Source of the DNA: Spirochaeta sp.
Lineage (GTDB): Bacteria > Spirochaetota > Spirochaetia > DSM-2461
Direction: 5' to 3'
Length of the DNA stretch: 14,950 bases
Assembly (NCBI GenBank): GCA_030592625.1
Contig: JAUVIY010000029.1
Location: 1-14,950 of the forward strand
Below, one piece after another: positions 12,386 through 14,950 of this stretch. The stretch's first letter is position 1; each line of letters opens with the position of its first letter. The notes under the pieces are model-generated. The model worked only from the letters and a program-made list of their open reading frames with translations, made no database searches and was not told where the DNA came from. The position numbers and the translations under genes are program-made.

Positions 12386-13249
12386 ATGAAAAACTTCCTG
12401 AGACTTGCCATTATTGCCGTCACCATTTTTTCGGCTGCATTTATCATCACCGGCTGCGCCGAATTCGGCGATCTTTTTCAATCCCCTGAAGCCCGTATAG
12501 AATCGGTGGAACTCATCAGGGCCGATTTCTCATCGGTGTCACTGCAGGTGAACGTCGAAATCGACAATCCCAATTCCGTCGGCATCACCTTGAGTGCCTA
12601 CGATTACCGCCTGGCCGTTTCAGGGCAGAGTGTGGTTGATGGCCGGCGGGAAGATCCGGTCTCTTTGAGAGCTGATGGGAAGTCAATCATTCCGATACCT
12701 GCCGATGTCGGGTTCGATGAGCTTGCCGCGGTGGGCACATCGATGATTACTGATGATATGATTCCGGTGGATATCGGGCTGGGACTCGAAATCACCCTCC
12801 CCTACATGGGAACGGCACGGCTGGATATTACCGGCGGTGTGGAGATTCCCGTACTGAGACCGCCCATTATCCGGCCGGTGAGCCTAAAAGTGGAAAAGGT
12901 TAATCTCACCGGAGCGGAGCTGATTCTCATCATGAACGTGGAGAACCCCAATGGATTCGCTCTCACCATCAATACAGCGGAAGGCCGTTTGTCGGTGGGA
13001 GGCAGGGAATGGGGCGTTATCGGAACCGAGAACAGTGCGTGGATCCCCTCCGGGGAAACCATTGTCATGAACACCCGGACCCGTGTTGATTTCGCCGAGA
13101 CCGGGCGATCGGCCTGGAGCCTTCTGACCGGCTCAGGAAATACGGATGTCCGTGTTACAGGGACAATGGACGTCGACATGGATCTGCCGGCATTCGACGG
13201 CAGCGGCATTCCCTGGGACGCTGATGCAAAAGTATCAATATTGCGATGA
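12386..13249 (+). CDS. LEA14-like (LEA type 2/WHy domain) lipoprotein
   Basis: The 287-residue protein has a lipoprotein signal (MKNFLRLAIIAVTIFSAAFI, lipobox ITGC with Cys24), so it is probably anchored in a membrane facing the periplasm or surface. Two tandem LEA2/WHy-like domains follow: residues about 36-150 (IESVELIRADFSSVSLQVNV, EIDNPNSVGITLSAYDYRL) and about 160-285 (VSLKVEKVNLTGAELILIM, NVENPNGFALTI). The NPN motif occurs in both. Such proteins are linked to desiccation or general stress by homology only, and the role in bacteria is not settled. No Shine-Dalgarno precedes ATG 12386. A -10-like TATACT (12374-12379) ends 6 bases before it, so the mRNA may be leaderless, although no good -35 is seen. 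Confidence 0.85.
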   Translation: MKNFLRLAIIAVTIFSAAFIITGCAEFGDLFQSPEARIESVELIRADFSSVSLQVNVEIDNPNSVGITLSAYDYRLAVSGQSVVDGRREDPVSLRADGKSIIPIPADVGFDELAAVGTSMITDDMIPVDIGLGLEITLPYMGTARLDITGGVEIPVLRPPIIRPVSLKVEKVNLTGAELILIMNVENPNGFALTINTAEGRLSVGGREWGVIGTENSAWIPSGETIVMNTRTRVDFAETGRSAWSLLTGSGNTDVRVTGTMDVDMDLPAFDGSGIPWDADAKVSILR

Positions 13250-13300
13250 AATCCTGAGAGGAACCTCCGCAGGTACCAGTTGCCTCATAACTGAATCTAC

Positions 13301-13329
13301 TTGAACCGTAGGTATTGACCCCGTTTAAA
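13301..13329 (+). promoter_or_regulatory. Possible promoter of the aminotransferase gene
   Basis: TTGAAC (13301-13306) and TTTAAA (13324-13329) are separated by 17 bases, giving a start near 13336. A competing pair is TTGACC (13315-13320) with TACGGT (13339-13344) at 18 bases, which would start at the ATG itself. The sequence alone does not decide between them. Confidence 0.4.
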
Positions 13330-13351
13330 GCGAAAGGTTACGGTCCTTTAC

Positions 13352-14650
13352 ATGAGAAGAAATATCGTTCACATAGGGGCCGGCCAGCTCCGGTACGAAA
13401 TAAGGGAAATCGTACAGACCGCCCACGTCCTGGAAAAACTGGGAACCGATATCATATGGGAGAACATTGGTGATCCCATTCAGAAGGGCGAACCCATGAC
13501 CGACTGGATCAAGGAGATTATCGGCTCTCTGGTGAGCGAAAACTTCAGCTATGCCTATACCGCATCCGCAGGAGACCCGGAAACCAGGGCATTTCTGGCC
13601 GACATAGTGAACGCCCGGAACGGTGTTCAAATCGGCCCGGATGATATTTTATTTTTCAACGGCCTGGGAGATGCGGTTTCGACGCTTTTTGCTCATCTCA
13701 GGCGGGAGGCCCGCATCCTCGGCCCTTCCCCTGCCTATTCCACATTATCCTCTGCGGAAGCATCCCATTCAGGATATGAACATCTCACCTACAGACTCAA
13801 TCCGGACAACGGTTGGCAGCCCGACCTTGAGGATATCCGACTGAAGGTGAAATACCACGACTCGATTGCTGGAATCCTGCTCATCAATCCGGACAATCCC
13901 ACCGGAGCCATCTATCCCCGTTCCACTCTGGAGGAGATTGTCAGGATTGCCAGGGAACACGATCTCTTCGTCCTCTGTGATGAAACCTACACCAACATCA
14001 TATATCCGGGAAATGAAACCGCTTCTCTGAGTGAAGTGATCGGTAATACCCCGGGCATTGCCTTGCGGAGTATCTCCAAGGAATTCCCGTGGCCCGGTGC
14101 CCGATGCGGCTGGATGGAAGTGTTCAATCAGGACAGAGATATTGTTTTCAGCCGATATATCACCAGCCTGCTGGATGCCAAACGACTCGAGGTTTGCTCC
14201 ACCACTCTGCCTCAGATGGCGATCCCCCGGGTTTTTTCCGATTCCCGGTATCCCGGACACCTGAAACGCAGAGCCGCCATGTTTTCAAAGCGTGCCGATG
14301 AAGCGGTTTCCATTCTTTCAGATGTTCCCGGAATTACCGTCGTTAAACCCGGTGGAGCTTTTTATCTGACCATTGTATTCAACATCGATCTTCCCGAAGG
14401 CGGTCCCCTCCCCCGGATATCCAATGCAGCGGTTGCTGAAAAAGTGACTGAGATTGCTGCCGATGTCCCTCCCGACAAGCGCTTTGTCTACTGGTTACTG
14501 GGAGCCACAGGCATCTGTACGGTGCCCCTAAGCGGATTCTGCACCGATCTTCCGGGATTCCGGGTGACACTGCTGGAGAACGATGATGAGAAGCGACGAC
14601 GAACTTTCAAGATACTGGCAGGGGCGATCGGGACATATTTGAGTTCTTGA
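13352..14650 (+). CDS. Class I/II PLP-dependent aminotransferase
   Basis: The 432-residue enzyme belongs to the fold-type I aminotransferases (aspartate/alanine/aromatic group). Visible hallmarks are the Asn-Pro segment NPDNPTGAIYP (near 178-188), DETYTNIIYPG with the PLP-ring Asp near 211, the Schiff-base lysine Lys243 in SISKEFPWPGARCGW, and the substrate carboxylate Arg in FRVTLLEND near the C-terminus. The N-terminal MRRNIVHIGAGQLRYEIREI matches the longer type that begins with an extended arm before the catalytic core. The amino-acid substrate cannot be read from motifs. A weak AAAGG lies 14 bases before ATG 13352. The gene stands alone between two lipoprotein genes and shows no operon partner. 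Confidence 0.88.
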   Translation: MRRNIVHIGAGQLRYEIREIVQTAHVLEKLGTDIIWENIGDPIQKGEPMTDWIKEIIGSLVSENFSYAYTASAGDPETRAFLADIVNARNGVQIGPDDILFFNGLGDAVSTLFAHLRREARILGPSPAYSTLSSAEASHSGYEHLTYRLNPDNGWQPDLEDIRLKVKYHDSIAGILLINPDNPTGAIYPRSTLEEIVRIAREHDLFVLCDETYTNIIYPGNETASLSEVIGNTPGIALRSISKEFPWPGARCGWMEVFNQDRDIVFSRYITSLLDAKRLEVCSTTLPQMAIPRVFSDSRYPGHLKRRAAMFSKRADEAVSILSDVPGITVVKPGGAFYLTIVFNIDLPEGGPLPRISNAAVAEKVTEIAADVPPDKRFVYWLLGATGICTVPLSGFCTDLPGFRVTLLENDDEKRRRTFKILAGAIGTYLSS

Positions 14651-14667
14651 TAATGAAAAAATAATAT

Positions 14668-14696
14668 TTGACCTCGGTCATGATTCCCCTTAACAT
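14668..14696 (+). promoter_or_regulatory. Sigma-70 promoter of the Big_2-like lipoprotein
   Basis: TTGACC (14668-14673) and TAACAT (14691-14696) are exactly 17 bases apart. The expected start is near 14703. The leader then contains CTCC-TCAA-GGAG (14705-14716 region), a mini-hairpin that partly covers the Shine-Dalgarno AAGGAGG (14710-14716). Confidence 0.6.
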
Positions 14697-14723
14697 GTGC
14701 CATCTCCTCAAGGAGGTCTCGCA

Positions 14724-14950
14724 ATGTTACGAAGATGCCTCTTCTTCCTGTTTCCTCTCGTCGTTTTATTTCTGGCTGGGTGTCCGGTTGGCCCGGTGAT
14801 TCCGGTTACAGGAATCCGTATTTATATATCTGATCCTTCAGAAACGAATACGATTGACCAAGGATCAACACTCCATTTGAGTACAGAAATTACACCGGCT
14901 GATGCCAGTGATCACAGCGTAGTATGGTCTACAAGTAATCCAAAATGCGC
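14724..14950 (+). CDS. Lipoprotein with bacterial Ig-like (Big_2) domain, start only; runs off the window
   Basis: ATG 14724 has a strong AAGGAGG 7 bases upstream. The first 75 codons are visible with no stop. The signal MLRRCLFFLFPLVVLFLAGC has a lipobox LAGC with Cys20, so the product is a lipoprotein. After a proline-rich linker (PVGPVIPVTG) the sequence IRIYISDPSETNTIDQGSTL leads to TEITPADASDHSVVWSTSNP, which is the typical Big_2 pattern (valine/isoleucine strand, PxxA, VxWSSSN). Such domains form repeats in surface adhesins and wall- or carbohydrate-binding proteins. The number of repeats and the full length are unknown because the gene is cut at 14950. Confidence 0.85.
   Translation, partial: MLRRCLFFLFPLVVLFLAGCPVGPVIPVTGIRIYISDPSETNTIDQGSTLHLSTEITPADASDHSVVWSTSNPKC

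Overview
The window looks like a bacterial chromosome segment, most likely from a spirochaete. The reasons are two predicted lipoproteins (a LEA14-type protein and a Big_2-type protein), an integrase remnant whose N-terminus resembles spirochaete tyrosine integrases as I know them, and an AmtB/PII pair with a GAF-type sigma-54 activator. This assignment is an inference from gene style, not from a marker gene. There is no rRNA gene, no complete tRNA and no CRISPR array.

Bases 1-1257 are an eroded integration site. Bases 320-361 are the 3' half of a tRNA gene with anticodon CAU, followed by its own terminator, but the 5' half is missing. This is what remains at the distal end of an element integrated into a tRNA anticodon loop. 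A 17-bp inverted copy of the tRNA 3' end lies at 416-432. A tyrosine integrase gene starts at 518 but is cut after about 105 codons by a roughly 100-bp end of an IS3-type insertion sequence in the opposite orientation. Bases 1258-2817 form one GC-rich secreted papain-like reading frame that is broken by a single in-frame TAA.

Bases 2847-4861 hold a TauE/SafE permease and a cysteine-free Rrf2 regulator, with two candidate operator dyads, then a 26-codon coupled ORF and an unrecognised 126-aa protein. Bases 4863-5565 are a decay zone with a C-terminal fragment of a DUF4143 ATPase and a frameshifted antibiotic-biosynthesis-monooxygenase-like gene.

Bases 5647-8808 are a compact biotin unit: birA with its HTH domain, then bioY, bioM and bioN (ECF biotin transporter), the last three joined by 4-base start/stop overlaps. 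BirA-type operator candidates precede birA and bioY, so BirA probably represses both itself and biotin uptake.

Bases 8799-12368 are an ammonium unit: a GAF/AAA+/Fis sigma-54 activator, a -24/-12 promoter, amtB, a PII gene and a terminator. A motif AATGTAGGA(AAC) occurs twice upstream of the sigma-54 promoter and once, inverted, between the -35 and -10 of the activator's own promoter. This suggests the activator drives amtB-glnK and represses itself. The PII protein has Ile instead of Tyr at position 51.

Bases 12386-14950 hold a LEA14-like lipoprotein, a class I/II PLP aminotransferase and the start of a Big_2-type lipoprotein that runs off the window. Several genes (birA, the activator, the LEA lipoprotein) lack a Shine-Dalgarno and have a -10 box about 6-7 bases before the start codon, so leaderless mRNAs are likely here.
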